Of a DNA stretch of 64,000 nucleotides, positions 1 through 9,821 are shown piece after piece (position 1 is the stretch's first letter; each line of letters begins with the position of its first letter). Both the position numbers and the translations under genes were made by a program. The notes under the pieces are model-generated. The model was not told the origin of the DNA. It saw only the letters and a program-made list of their open reading frames with translations, and did not search any database. This stretch comes from Fluviicola sp. GTDB lineage: Bacteria > Bacteroidota > Bacteroidia > Flavobacteriales_D > Crocinitomicaceae. The DNA lies in assembly GCA_029866325.1 (NCBI GenBank), contig JARWZO010000031.1, positions 62,001 to 126,000 on the forward strand, written 5' to 3'.

Positions 1-483
1 GAAAAAGACACGAAATCTGCTATCGCTGAGTGCGACAGACAACGTGGTTCTTTGGCAAACGTTGTTCGTGCAGGTTTGGAAAAATACGAGCATGTTCAAG
101 GAGATACTTCAATGGACAAAGAACAAAAATTGGAGTTGTTGAAAAAAGAATTGGAAGAAGCTACTGCATTGGAATTGCCGATGTTGTCTAAAAACTTAGT
201 AGTTCTTTCTACGTGTGCATCTATCGCTACCTTGATCGGTTTGATCGGAACGGTAATGGGGATGATCAAATCATTTGCTGCGATGGCAGGTGGTACGCCG
301 GATACAGCTCAATTGGCAACTGGTATCTCTGAGGCCTTGATCAACACGGCTTTGGGTATTACAGGTTCTACAATTGCGATCATCATGTTCAACTTGTTCT
401 CAACAAAAATTGACCAGATGACTTACAGCATGGACGAAGCGGCTTTCACCATCGTTCAGAATTTCTCTGCTACTGAGAAGTAA
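1..483 (+). CDS. MotA/TolQ/ExbB proton channel family protein (5' truncated)
   Basis: The reading frame is open from the first base of the window, so the N-terminal part lies outside; about 160 residues remain. The visible part has a cytoplasmic stretch and two hydrophobic helices: one around the GLIGTVMGMIKSF segment, typical of MotA/TolQ/ExbB proteins, and a second one (ALGITGSTIAIIMF). In this family the protein forms the inner-membrane proton channel that energises TonB or TolA. The downstream order (two ExbD/TolR proteins, then TonB) supports an ExbB-like role. The gap to the next gene is about 50 nt, so co-transcription is likely. The internal TTG at 52 is not a credible start, because the frame continues upstream with family-like sequence. 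Confidence 0.88.
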   Translation, partial: EKDTKSAIAECDRQRGSLANVVRAGLEKYEHVQGDTSMDKEQKLELLKKELEEATALELPMLSKNLVVLSTCASIATLIGLIGTVMGMIKSFAAMAGGTPDTAQLATGISEALINTALGITGSTIAIIMFNLFSTKIDQMTYSMDEAAFTIVQNFSATEK

Positions 484-532
484 TCAGAGATTGCTTAAGT
501 AGTTTAGTATCAATATTTAACAAAAGAATAGG

Positions 533-1228
533 ATGCCTAAAATAAAAATGCCCAGAAGTGCTCCTTCCATCGACATGACGCCGATGGTGGACTTGGCTTT
601 CTTGTTGGTAACATTCTTTATGCTTACGGCTAACTTCCGTACTGATGAACCTGTAACGGTTGACACGCCATCAAGTATCAGTGACATAGAAGTTCCTGTA
701 AAACGGTTCATTCAAGTTACGGTAAACCGAGACGGGTTTGTCTTTTTCAATGCTTCAGGTGAGTCTACAAGACAACAAATGCTTGAGGAGATGCTGAAAA
801 CATACAAAGTAACCCTGACAGCGGAACAAAAGAAAGAGTTTCTTAAAATGGGAAGTTTTGGTTGTTCCATGGCACAATTACCTCAGTATTTGGACATGTC
901 ACCTGAAGAGCGTAAGGAATTAGGAAAAAAAGGATGGGAAGTTCCATCCGACACAACCCGCAATGAGCTGAGAGATTGGATTCGATTTGCCAATACAGCC
1001 TCTTTGGCGCAAGGTCAGATAGAATTCAAAGACGACGCAGCCAAGAAAACAAGTGAAGATCTTGATGTGAATGAATACAAACCGAAGTTTATTCTGAAGG
1101 TAGACGGAAAATCTAGCTATGCTTCTGCGAAGCGTGTGATTGAAACGTTTCGTGATCTAAAACGATTGAACCTCTATTTTGTAACTTCATTGGAAGAGAA
1201 TCCATATAACCGAAATAATCCCGATTAA
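533..1228 (+). CDS. ExbD/TolR family biopolymer transport protein (first copy)
   Basis: This 231-residue protein has a short basic N-terminus and one membrane helix that starts with the family signature DMTPMVDLAFLLVTFF; its Asp is the residue expected to carry protons in ExbD/TolR. The periplasmic part is longer than in classical ExbD proteins of about 140 residues and includes a central segment (FLKMGSFGCSM region, near residues 104-150) before the C-terminal fold. It is expected to partner with the upstream ExbB-like channel. Only 2 nt separate it from the next ExbD gene, so the genes form a tight operon. Confidence 0.93.
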   Translation: MPKIKMPRSAPSIDMTPMVDLAFLLVTFFMLTANFRTDEPVTVDTPSSISDIEVPVKRFIQVTVNRDGFVFFNASGESTRQQMLEEMLKTYKVTLTAEQKKEFLKMGSFGCSMAQLPQYLDMSPEERKELGKKGWEVPSDTTRNELRDWIRFANTASLAQGQIEFKDDAAKKTSEDLDVNEYKPKFILKVDGKSSYASAKRVIETFRDLKRLNLYFVTSLEENPYNRNNPD

Positions 1229-1230
1229 TT

Positions 1231-1848
1231 ATGGCTGAAATTGCAGAAGGCGGTGGCGGCGGAGGCCACCAAAAAGGCGGTAAGAAGAGACCTAAAAAAG
1301 GCTCTACCCGTATTGACATGACCCCTATGGTGGATTTGGCGTTCTTGTTGCTAACATTTTTCGTTATGACATCCACATTCAGTAAGCCAAAGATCATGAG
1401 TTTGGCTTATCCGGCAAAACCAAAGGGTGATGAAGTATCTCAGAAAGTATACAACGCAATCACCTTTTTGTTGACTGAGGACCGTATCTTTTATTACAAA
1501 GGGGAGTTCAAGCCAGGAGAAACTGAGTTAATTGAGTCATCATTCGGCGCGGATGGTGTTCGTAAACTTCTCGCTGATGAAAACAAGTACGTACTTGAAA
1601 CCAAGATTAAATTAACAGATCGTTTGGCACGCAAGGAAATTGTCGATTCCATTTATGAAAAAGAATTAATCAAAGCGCAAGGGGAAAAGCAAGCATTGAA
1701 AGTACTGATAAAAACAGACTTGAAAGCTAGTTGCAAGAACTTTATAGACCTGATAGACGAATTGCGTATCAACGACATCGGTGTGATTGCTCCGGTAGAT
1801 ATGATGAAGTCTGAGCAGGAATTGTTGGACCAAAAAATAGGAAAGTAG
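1231..1848 (+). CDS. ExbD/TolR family biopolymer transport protein (second copy)
   Basis: A 205-residue ExbD/TolR paralog of the preceding gene. A glycine-rich and lysine-rich cytoplasmic N-terminus (GGGGGGHQKGGKKRPKKG) precedes the membrane helix with RIDMTPMVDLAFLLLTFF, which holds the conserved proton-relay Asp. A periplasmic domain follows. Two different ExbD proteins next to one ExbB and one TonB is a common Bacteroidetes arrangement and suggests a mixed ExbD dimer or two alternative complexes, which is inference. The gene starts 2 nt after the previous stop and ends 1 nt before tonB. Confidence 0.93.
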   Translation: MAEIAEGGGGGGHQKGGKKRPKKGSTRIDMTPMVDLAFLLLTFFVMTSTFSKPKIMSLAYPAKPKGDEVSQKVYNAITFLLTEDRIFYYKGEFKPGETELIESSFGADGVRKLLADENKYVLETKIKLTDRLARKEIVDSIYEKELIKAQGEKQALKVLIKTDLKASCKNFIDLIDELRINDIGVIAPVDMMKSEQELLDQKIGK

Positions 1849-1849
1849 T

Positions 1850-2710
1850 ATGTGGATCATTTTAAGTGTCGTGGCACTTGTTGCGCTCATCTCGCTGTAC
1901 GATCATTTTTCGGCACGCAGATGGCAAGAAGTGACCTCTGATGAGCGAAACGAAGCCGTTTTTGCCCATCGCAACCGCGAGTACGGTGCGTACCAGATGC
2001 GGAAGAGCTACAACGTGCAGTTGATGCTAATTGTCGGAGTCATGATTTTCACTATCGGCAGTGCCTACGGTGTTTATCTGATTGTACGTGAAGCGGGGAA
2101 AGAACTCCCTGCTCCTCCGCCGGATGTATTGGCACAGTTGACAATGGATGCTCCTGAAATCGACGAACCGTTGGATCCGCCGGTAGAAGAAGAAATACCG
2201 GCAGTTGAACAAACAGTTCAGTTCTTGCCTCCTGTTGTTACTGATAATGCGGATGAAGCTGACGAAGTCCCTGTCAATGACAATCAAGTGAATATGGGGG
2301 AACAGAACCAAGAAGGACAAGGTGAAGGACCTGGTGGAGATGCGCCACCACCACCGCCACCACCGCCGCCACCAAATAATGATGATGACAAGGTTCACAC
2401 ATTTGTGGAGGAAAGTGCTGAATTCCCTGGCGGACCGGCAGCACTAAAAAAATTCTTGTCTGAAAACATTAATTATCCTCAATCTGCTATTGAATTAGGA
2501 CTTGAAGGAAAGTGTTACCTACAGTTTGTTGTAAGTAAACAAGGAAGCATCTCTAATGTTGAAGTAAAACGAGGCGTTACGGATTGTCCTGAATGTGATA
2601 AAGAAGCTGAGCGTGTTGTTCGTTCCATGCCTAAATGGAAACCGGGCAAAAATGACGGTAAGGCTGTAAACAGTACGTTTAACCTTCCTGTGTCGTTCAA
2701 ATTAAATTAG
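1850..2710 (+). CDS. tonB: TonB family energy transducer (first copy)
   Basis: A 286-residue protein with a Bacteroidetes-type TonB layout. A first hydrophobic segment lies at the very N-terminus, then the conserved NREYGAYQMRKSY block, a second membrane helix near residues 60-80, a Pro/Glu-rich periplasmic spacer with a run of ten prolines, and a C-terminal TonB domain (about residues 195-286) ending SFKLN. TonB proteins carry energy from ExbBD to outer-membrane receptors. The spacer would cross the periplasm. The gene starts 1 nt after exbD and is closed by a strong terminator at 2733-2772. It is clearly paralogous to the protein at 6093-6959, including the DCPECDKEA motif. Confidence 0.93.
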   Translation: MWIILSVVALVALISLYDHFSARRWQEVTSDERNEAVFAHRNREYGAYQMRKSYNVQLMLIVGVMIFTIGSAYGVYLIVREAGKELPAPPPDVLAQLTMDAPEIDEPLDPPVEEEIPAVEQTVQFLPPVVTDNADEADEVPVNDNQVNMGEQNQEGQGEGPGGDAPPPPPPPPPPNNDDDKVHTFVEESAEFPGGPAALKKFLSENINYPQSAIELGLEGKCYLQFVVSKQGSISNVEVKRGVTDCPECDKEAERVVRSMPKWKPGKNDGKAVNSTFNLPVSFKLN

Positions 2711-2732
2711 CATTTTCGCACTGATGAAACCG

Positions 2733-2772
2733 AATCCCCGATGTCCGCTTCAACGGTTTCGGGGATTTTTTT
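2733..2772 (+). terminator. Rho-independent terminator after the ExbBD-TonB operon
   Basis: The arms AATCCCCGA and TCGGGGATT form a 9-bp perfect stem that runs straight into a T tract. It lies about 20 nt after the tonB stop codon. It sits 11 nt before the next small gene, so that gene and the PstS-like gene either have their own promoter or depend on readthrough. Confidence 0.85.
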
Positions 2773-2783
2773 AGACTGATAAT

Positions 2784-2993
2784 ATGCTCAATATCAATAC
2801 CGTTTTCACCCTGTTTATCATCGCAATGTGTTTGGTATTTGCCTATTTCATGGCCTTTACCAATCTGAAAGAAGACGATTTATACGGCACTCCCCGCAAA
2901 GTGTTTATAGCAATCATGCTCATTTATGCCGGATTCAGGGGTTACCGCTTGGTGAAAGCTTACAGAAAACAACAAAACGAAAACCCTGAATAA
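2784..2993 (+). CDS. Small two-helix membrane protein, unknown function
   Basis: A 69-residue protein with two predicted membrane helices (about residues 6-25 and 43-58) separated by a charged loop with KEDDLYGTPRK, and a basic C-terminal tail. No enzymatic motif is visible. It sits between tonB and the PstS-like lipoprotein, 1 nt before the latter, so it is probably co-expressed with that gene. I recognise the style as one of the small conserved proteins that travel with Bacteroidetes ExbD/TonB clusters, but I cannot assign a function. Confidence 0.75.
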   Translation: MLNINTVFTLFIIAMCLVFAYFMAFTNLKEDDLYGTPRKVFIAIMLIYAGFRGYRLVKAYRKQQNENPE

Positions 2994-2994
2994 T

Positions 2995-3912
2995 ATGAAT
3001 GCATGGACCAAAATCTTCGCACTTTCAGCAATAGCAATACTGGTGTATTCTTGCGGAGGTGGAGCAACCGGCGGGCAGGACGATACTCACAGCCGAGGCA
3101 AAGCAGAAATTTATTTCGAAGAATCATACAAACCGTTGTTCGAAACAAGTATCTATACCTTTGAAGGTCTTTTCCCAAGCGCCGATATTAAGCCTGTCTA
3201 CAAAACAGAAGGTGAAATCATCAATGCATTTTTCGAGAAAAAGGTAAAAACAATTTGCATTACCCGCGATTTTACCGCCAAAGAAAAAGCAAACTTGAAA
3301 AAAGCGCAAATTGAGGTTCGAAGCAATATGATTGCATTCGATGCCGTTGCACTGATCATTCACCCAGACAACATGGATAGCACGCTTTCCATTGACAAGT
3401 TAAAGCGCATCCTTACCGGAAAAGACACCTTATGGTCAAGTTCGGGAAAGCCTATCAATGTCGTGTTCGACAATGCCAATTCGGCCAACTTCAATTACAT
3501 GCGCAAGTTGACCAACAACGCCCCGTTGCCGGATAACATCTTTGCCGTTAAATCAAACGAGGAAGTAATCAATCACGTAAAAAACAATCCTAGTTCTATC
3601 GGAATTATCGGGGTAAACTGGATCAGTGATCACGACGACAAAACTGCTCTTGACTTTTTGAAAGGAATCAGGGTAATGGGTGTATCTAAAAAAGAAGGTG
3701 GCGAAGCATTCCAACCTTACCAAGCCTACATCTACACGAAAGAATACCCCCTTACCCGTGAAGTATGGATGATCAATATCGGTAGTCGTTCTGGTTTGCA
3801 TACGGGTTTTGTGAATTTCATGCAGCAGGAAAAAGGTCAGTTGATTATTCACAAATCGGCACTTGTTACAGCTTCCGAACCGGTTCGAATTATTGAAATG
3901 ACTACCGAGTAA
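2995..3912 (+). CDS. PstS-like substrate-binding lipoprotein
   Basis: A 305-residue protein that starts with a lipoprotein signal peptide ending at Cys20 (VYSC followed by GGG, a Bacteroidetes-like lipobox). The rest resembles the periplasmic binding fold of the PstS/SphX phosphate-binding family, with segments such as FDAVALIIHPDN, LSIDKLKRILTGK and IGIIGVNW that match the usual family layout. No pst permease or ATPase genes are next to it; it lies in an ExbBD-TonB cluster instead. It may therefore bind a ligand for, or sense, TonB-linked uptake rather than feed an ABC transporter; this is inference. The start ATG is 1 nt after the preceding stop. Confidence 0.82.
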   Translation: MNAWTKIFALSAIAILVYSCGGGATGGQDDTHSRGKAEIYFEESYKPLFETSIYTFEGLFPSADIKPVYKTEGEIINAFFEKKVKTICITRDFTAKEKANLKKAQIEVRSNMIAFDAVALIIHPDNMDSTLSIDKLKRILTGKDTLWSSSGKPINVVFDNANSANFNYMRKLTNNAPLPDNIFAVKSNEEVINHVKNNPSSIGIIGVNWISDHDDKTALDFLKGIRVMGVSKKEGGEAFQPYQAYIYTKEYPLTREVWMINIGSRSGLHTGFVNFMQQEKGQLIIHKSALVTASEPVRIIEMTTE

Positions 3913-4191
3913 ATGATAAAGCTTTCTTTAACACAAAATTGAAGCAAGCTCCAACTTTATTTTTTGTGAAGTTCGTTCCAATGACTGATACCAATTTTGT
4001 TCTGTCATTTTTATCTATCAGCCTGATTCTCAGGATTGGAAAAGCCACCCCATGAATCATTCAGGTAGTTCGATGACTCAATGATGCATTAAATAAACGT
4101 TAAGAAAAATCTTCCTTTTATACGATTGTAGTAATTTGGCAGGAGAATTGCTAAGGCACTACAAACTAAAACAACGATCAATATACACAGT

Positions 4192-5817
4192 ATGAAAAAT
4201 TACATGCTAGTAGCCGTTTCTTTCTTCTTGGGCACACTTGCCTTCGGACAAACATTGGAGGAAGCGCTGAAAAAAACCGACAACGAACGCTATGAACTGG
4301 CGAAGAAGGATTTCAGATCATTAATTGCAAAAGAACCTGCAAAAGCAGATTATTATTTCTACTTGGGGCAAAACTTCTATCAACAGGGAGAGTTAGACTC
4401 TGCATTTATTTCATGGGAAAAAGGTGCCTCTATGGATCCTTTGAATCCATTGGGAATGGTCGGAAATGGAAATGTTCTTTGGCATAAAGGTGATACATCC
4501 GGGGGACGTAAACAATTTGTTGCGGCTTGTGCGGCTACCAAACACAAAAACGCAGAAATTATGCGTCAGGTTGGTGCTACTTACACGTATGCAAAAATGA
4601 AAAACCTCGATGCCGCGATTAAGTTGTTGAACGATGCCGTCAAACTAGACCCTAAAAATGTAGAAGGCCACTTGATTTTGGGCGATGCTTTGTTGGAAAA
4701 AACACCAGCCAACGGTAGCCCTGCCATTGCCGAATACAACAAAGTGCTTGATTTGGATGCCAAAAACTGTAAAGGGATCATCCGCAAAGCAAAATTGTAT
4801 CAACGTGCCAAAAACCTTGACTCCGCTGAAGAGTTGTACAAAGAAGCTCAAACGCTCGATCCTACTTACGCACCGGCTTACCGCGAAAATGCTGAGTTGA
4901 ACATGTTGCAAAATAAGCAGAAAGAAGCTATTGAAAACTGGAAAAAATACCTTGAGCTTAATAACAGTGATGACGCGCGTTACCGTTTTGCTACTTCGCT
5001 TTACCTTTCCAGAAGATATTGTGATGCTATTACCGAATTCGAAGGTCTTCACTCTCGCAACTTCGTTACATTCTATACGCGTCGTATGTTAGCATACAGT
5101 CTTTATGAATGTAATGCCGACAGCAAAACAACTGATGCCAACAAAAAAGGATTGGAAGAAATGGAACGTTTCTTTGCTATTGTTCCGGCTGATAAAATTG
5201 CCGCTTACGATTATAAGTACCGTGGTCTTCACTACAACAAACTTGGCATGGATTCATTGGCCTTGTTGGATTACCAAAAAGCTATTTCTATCGATATCAT
5301 TTGGGAAAAAGAGCTTTCAGGTTTGATCGGTAAAATCTATTACAAATCCAAGAAATACGATGATGCCATTAAATACTACGAAATCAAAAAAGCAGGCAAA
5401 GCTTCTAACCTGAACGTTACCGAGCACTATGAATTAGGTAGAGCGTATTACTTCGGTCCGCAAAACTATGCTTTGGCAGATTCTAGCTTGCGTCAGGTAA
5501 CCGAACAATCGGCCAATTTTGCTTCCGGATATTTGTGGAGAGCACGTGCTAACTATAAATTAGACGCAGGAAACGTTTTGTGGGCAGCCAAACCGTTCTA
5601 CGAAACATACCTTGAGAAATTGACACCGGACGATAAAGCCAATGCTTCAAACAAGTCTACACAAATTGAAGCCGCAAAATACCTTGGAGATTATTATGTA
5701 AACTCGAAAGAAGGGAAAGATTTGGCTAAAGCTAAAGTTTACTGGAAGATGGTTTTGGACCTAGAACCAACCGACGCACAGGCAAAAGCATTCATGTCAA
5801 GTCCCGCAGGACGATAA
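4192..5817 (+). CDS. Secreted tetratricopeptide repeat (TPR) protein
   Basis: A 541-residue protein with a clear signal peptide (hydrophobic core near residues 5-18, ending AFGQ) followed by many TPR helices through most of its length, for example A-x-YYFYLGQNFYQQGELDSA, AIKLLNDAVKLDPKNVEGH and AEELYKEAQTLDPTYAPAY. TPR arrays are protein-protein interaction scaffolds, so this is probably a periplasmic or envelope-attached adaptor. It lies between the PstS-like lipoprotein and a second TonB gene, which fits a structural role in the same energy-transduction system, but no partner can be named. The 279 nt upstream hold no other gene that I can see. A strong terminator follows. Confidence 0.88.
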   Translation: MKNYMLVAVSFFLGTLAFGQTLEEALKKTDNERYELAKKDFRSLIAKEPAKADYYFYLGQNFYQQGELDSAFISWEKGASMDPLNPLGMVGNGNVLWHKGDTSGGRKQFVAACAATKHKNAEIMRQVGATYTYAKMKNLDAAIKLLNDAVKLDPKNVEGHLILGDALLEKTPANGSPAIAEYNKVLDLDAKNCKGIIRKAKLYQRAKNLDSAEELYKEAQTLDPTYAPAYRENAELNMLQNKQKEAIENWKKYLELNNSDDARYRFATSLYLSRRYCDAITEFEGLHSRNFVTFYTRRMLAYSLYECNADSKTTDANKKGLEEMERFFAIVPADKIAAYDYKYRGLHYNKLGMDSLALLDYQKAISIDIIWEKELSGLIGKIYYKSKKYDDAIKYYEIKKAGKASNLNVTEHYELGRAYYFGPQNYALADSSLRQVTEQSANFASGYLWRARANYKLDAGNVLWAAKPFYETYLEKLTPDDKANASNKSTQIEAAKYLGDYYVNSKEGKDLAKAKVYWKMVLDLEPTDAQAKAFMSSPAGR

Positions 5818-5843
5818 ACGGAAACTACAGTTAAAACTGTCAT

Positions 5844-5872
5844 ACAGCCCGCTCATTTGCGGGCTGTTTTTG
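5844..5872 (+). terminator. Rho-independent terminator after the TPR gene
   Basis: A 9-bp perfect stem (ACAGCCCGC with GCGGGCTGT, 6-nt loop) is followed directly by a T-rich stretch, 26 nt after the TPR stop codon. Confidence 0.9.
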
Positions 5873-6092
5873 TTTGAAACAGCCTCATTTCCAAGGAAAA
5901 GACACCAATCGTGATTCTAGCATATTCACTGACAATAGGTGCGCTACATTTCACTCAAACATTCCTACATAATAGGTCTTTTTCAAAAGACCGCAACTGA
6001 TTTTAGTTAAGTTAGATTAAACGGTTCACCCCGGCGGCCAAAAAAGTGAAAACCGAATAAAAAAATAATAATTAACTAAAAACCCATCAGTA

Positions 6093-6959
6093 ATGATAGT
6101 AGTATTCATCATCGCAGGAGTGGTAGCATTGATCTCGCTCTACGATTATTTCAACTCTAGAAACTGGCAGCAAGTTACCTCCAATGAGCGCAACGATGCC
6201 GTCTTTAAAAACCGTAACCGCGAATATGGTGCCTTCGCCATCCGCAGAGATTACGACAAACGTTTAATGCTCATTGTGGGCGGTATGATTGCAGGTGTAG
6301 GTGTTCTATTCGCCGCCACCAGAAACGACGAGTATCACGCAAAGGTTTACGTACCTAAAGAAAGGGTAGATATAATCACCCTTGAAGAGAAACCGGATGA
6401 CAAGCCTGTAACCAAAGAAGTACAAAAAACAGAGGCTAATCCGCAACCGTTAGCAAAAATGCTTTCGTTTCCGGAACCAAAACCAACGGATGATCCGACT
6501 GAAGAACCGAAGATTCCTAAAGAAGGAGAGAACCTTGGTGATTATGACAATCCTGAAGGACCGGAAACCGGCGGTACAAAACCACCACTTCCTCCAGGAC
6601 CAGATGGAGATCCTGATGACGGAGAAACAGGTGGTGGTGGACCAGTAGAAATTCCAGACGAGCCTGCTCAATTCCCCGGCGGGCCTGTCGAAATGAAGAA
6701 ATTTTTGAATTCAAAAATTATTTACCCTCAAGTTCCTGCCGAATTGGGAATTCAAGGAAAATGCTTCATCAAGTTTGTGGTAAGCAAAAAAGGAGACATT
6801 TCTGATGTGAAAGTCATGCGCGGTGTGGAAGATTGCCCAGAGTGCGATAAAGAAGCAGTTCGTGTGATCAAAAGCATGCCATTGTGGAGACCGGGACGTG
6901 TGAAAGGAAAGGCTGTTGACAGCTATTTCAATTTACCGGTGAAATTCGCATTGCAATAA
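6093..6959 (+). CDS. TonB family energy transducer (second copy)
   Basis: A 288-residue paralog of the TonB at 1850-2710. It has the same N-terminal pattern (VALISLYDYF, NREYGAFAIRRDY), a membrane helix near residues 64-78, a Pro/Glu/Gly-rich spacer and a C-terminal TonB domain (about residues 195-288) with the shared DCPECDKEAVRV motif and a final VKFALQ. The two proteins are closest in the N-terminal membrane part and in the TonB domain, and differ in the spacer. It stands alone between two terminators, so it is probably expressed separately, perhaps for a different set of TonB-dependent receptors (inference). Confidence 0.92.
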   Translation: MIVVFIIAGVVALISLYDYFNSRNWQQVTSNERNDAVFKNRNREYGAFAIRRDYDKRLMLIVGGMIAGVGVLFAATRNDEYHAKVYVPKERVDIITLEEKPDDKPVTKEVQKTEANPQPLAKMLSFPEPKPTDDPTEEPKIPKEGENLGDYDNPEGPETGGTKPPLPPGPDGDPDDGETGGGGPVEIPDEPAQFPGGPVEMKKFLNSKIIYPQVPAELGIQGKCFIKFVVSKKGDISDVKVMRGVEDCPECDKEAVRVIKSMPLWRPGRVKGKAVDSYFNLPVKFALQ

Positions 6960-6983
6960 TCGTATTGACCATCATCTAACAAC

Positions 6984-7020
6984 AAGAACCCGGGTATTCG
7001 TTATCCGGGTTCTTCGTTTT
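6984..7020 (+). terminator. Rho-independent terminator after second tonB
   Basis: A 10-bp perfect stem (AAGAACCCGG with CCGGGTTCTT, 11-nt loop) followed by a short T-rich tail, 24 nt after the stop codon. Confidence 0.85.
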
Positions 7021-7081
7021 CACCAAACTGCATTATTACTGCCATAACTTGTTAACAACCTGAATTTATTTCCCCCAAAAA

Positions 7082-7111
7082 TTGGCGTTTAGAAATAAAG
7101 CCTTATCTTTG
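7082..7111 (+). promoter_or_regulatory. Bacteroidetes housekeeping promoter for atpDC
   Basis: TTG at 7082-7084, a 19-nt spacer, and TATCTTTG at 7104-7111 match the Bacteroidetes consensus (TTG, about 19 nt, TANNTTTG). Transcription would start a few bases downstream and leave a leader of roughly 30 nt before the atpD ATG at 7149. Confidence 0.8.
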
Positions 7112-7136
7112 CGCCCAAATTGAGAATACACTTTAA

Positions 7137-8651
<1,515 letters not shown>

Positions 8652-8666
8652 TTTAAAGAACGCATC

Positions 8667-8954
8667 ATGCATTTAGAAATCATTACTCCAGAAACGAAAA
8701 TCTTTGTAGGTGAAGCACAATCTGTGCAATTACCAGGTCTTGACGGTTCGTTTCAGGTGTTAAACAACCACGCTCCTATCATTTCCGGTTTAACTGCCGG
8801 AACCTTGAAAGTAGAGCTTGAAAGCGCTTTTGAAGCTGATGAAAAAACCAGTAAGTTGATTCAAGTTGACAGCAATCCAATGACCATCCGTGTAACCATC
8901 AAAGGTGGTGTAATGGAATTGCTCAACAACAACGTAATCGTGCTTGCAGAATAA
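8667..8954 (+). CDS. atpC: F1 ATP synthase epsilon subunit (short form)
   Basis: A 95-residue epsilon subunit that couples the rotor to the catalytic head. The beta-sandwich signature is visible (MHLEIITPE, PGLDGSFQVLNNHAPIISGL). The C-terminal helical hairpin of longer epsilon subunits is missing, as in many Bacteroidetes, so auto-inhibition by that hairpin is unlikely. It lies 15 nt after atpD and is closed by the terminator at 8974-9007. Confidence 0.95.
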   Translation: MHLEIITPETKIFVGEAQSVQLPGLDGSFQVLNNHAPIISGLTAGTLKVELESAFEADEKTSKLIQVDSNPMTIRVTIKGGVMELLNNNVIVLAE

Positions 8955-8973
8955 GAAATACAACCATTGAATT

Positions 8974-9007
8974 AAGAGGGATGCGGTAACCGGATCCCTC
9001 TTTTTTT
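8974..9007 (+). terminator. Rho-independent terminator after atpDC
   Basis: A 9-bp stem (AAGAGGGAT with ATCCCTCTT) merges into a seven-T tract, about 20 nt after the atpC stop. Confidence 0.9.
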
Positions 9008-9080
9008 GTTAAGGAGTGTTATAGAACTAATTTTTACCCCGGCATAAACGATTCTTTCATTAATTTCGTTATTACGTTAC

Positions 9081-9818
9081 ATGAATCTATTAGCACAGAT
9101 CGATAAGGAGAATACCCCCAACCATATAGCAATCATTATGGATGGAAACGGACGATGGGCCAAAAAGCAAGGCCAAATGCGTCTGTACGGTCATTCTATT
9201 GGCGTTGAATCCGTTCGTGAAACATTAACTGCAGCCAAGAACATCGGTGTGAAACACCTTACATTGTATGCCTTTTCTACCGAAAACTGGAATCGCCCGA
9301 AAGAAGAAATTGATGGATTGATGAATTTGTTGGTGCATACCATTGCTAATGAGGTAGATGAATTGAACCGAAGTGGTGTGCGCTTGCTAAGCATAGGCGA
9401 CAGAGCAGGATTACCAATCGAATGCCAAGAGGAATTGGCTTCGGCTATCGAACAAACCAGTAACAATACCGAAATCGATCTCATTTTAGCATTGAATTAC
9501 AGTGCGCGATGGGAAATCACCAACGCCATGAAACAAATCGGGCAGCAAATTCAAGAAGGAAAGCTGCAACCGAACGATATTAGCGATGAAATCATCGCAC
9601 AACATTTGACTACAGACGGAATTCCGGATCCCGAACTATTGATCCGCACCAGCGGAGAATGTCGCGTAAGTAATTTCTTACTCTGGCAAATTGCCTATAC
9701 CGAATTTCATTTTACGGAAGTATTGTGGCCCGACTTCAAAGAAGCCGACCTCTACAAAGCCGTTATCGATTATCAATCACGTGAACGCCGTTTTGGAATG
9801 GTTTCCGAACAACTTTAG
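9081..9818 (+). CDS. uppS: Isoprenyl transferase (undecaprenyl diphosphate synthase)
   Basis: A 245-residue cis-prenyltransferase that extends farnesyl diphosphate with isopentenyl diphosphate to the C55 lipid carrier for peptidoglycan and O-antigen. The substrate-binding motif IMDGNGRWAK starts near residue 19, with catalytic Asp21. The LYAFSTENWNRP and DPELLIRTSGE motifs are also present. It lies 3 nt before bamA, the common uppS-bamA link in envelope-biogenesis operons. Confidence 0.97.
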   Translation: MNLLAQIDKENTPNHIAIIMDGNGRWAKKQGQMRLYGHSIGVESVRETLTAAKNIGVKHLTLYAFSTENWNRPKEEIDGLMNLLVHTIANEVDELNRSGVRLLSIGDRAGLPIECQEELASAIEQTSNNTEIDLILALNYSARWEITNAMKQIGQQIQEGKLQPNDISDEIIAQHLTTDGIPDPELLIRTSGECRVSNFLLWQIAYTEFHFTEVLWPDFKEADLYKAVIDYQSRERRFGMVSEQL

Positions 9819-9821
9819 CCT

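Noticed and set aside
2027..2398. 123-residue minus-strand frame with many Trp and Arg
   Set aside because: It is the mirror of the tonB proline-rich segment; the odd composition comes from antisense Pro codons.
5975..5992. Hairpin GGTCTTTT-TC-AAAAGACC ahead of the second tonB
   Set aside because: The stem is perfect but short and AT-rich; with no T tract or clear promoter relation I could not assign a role.
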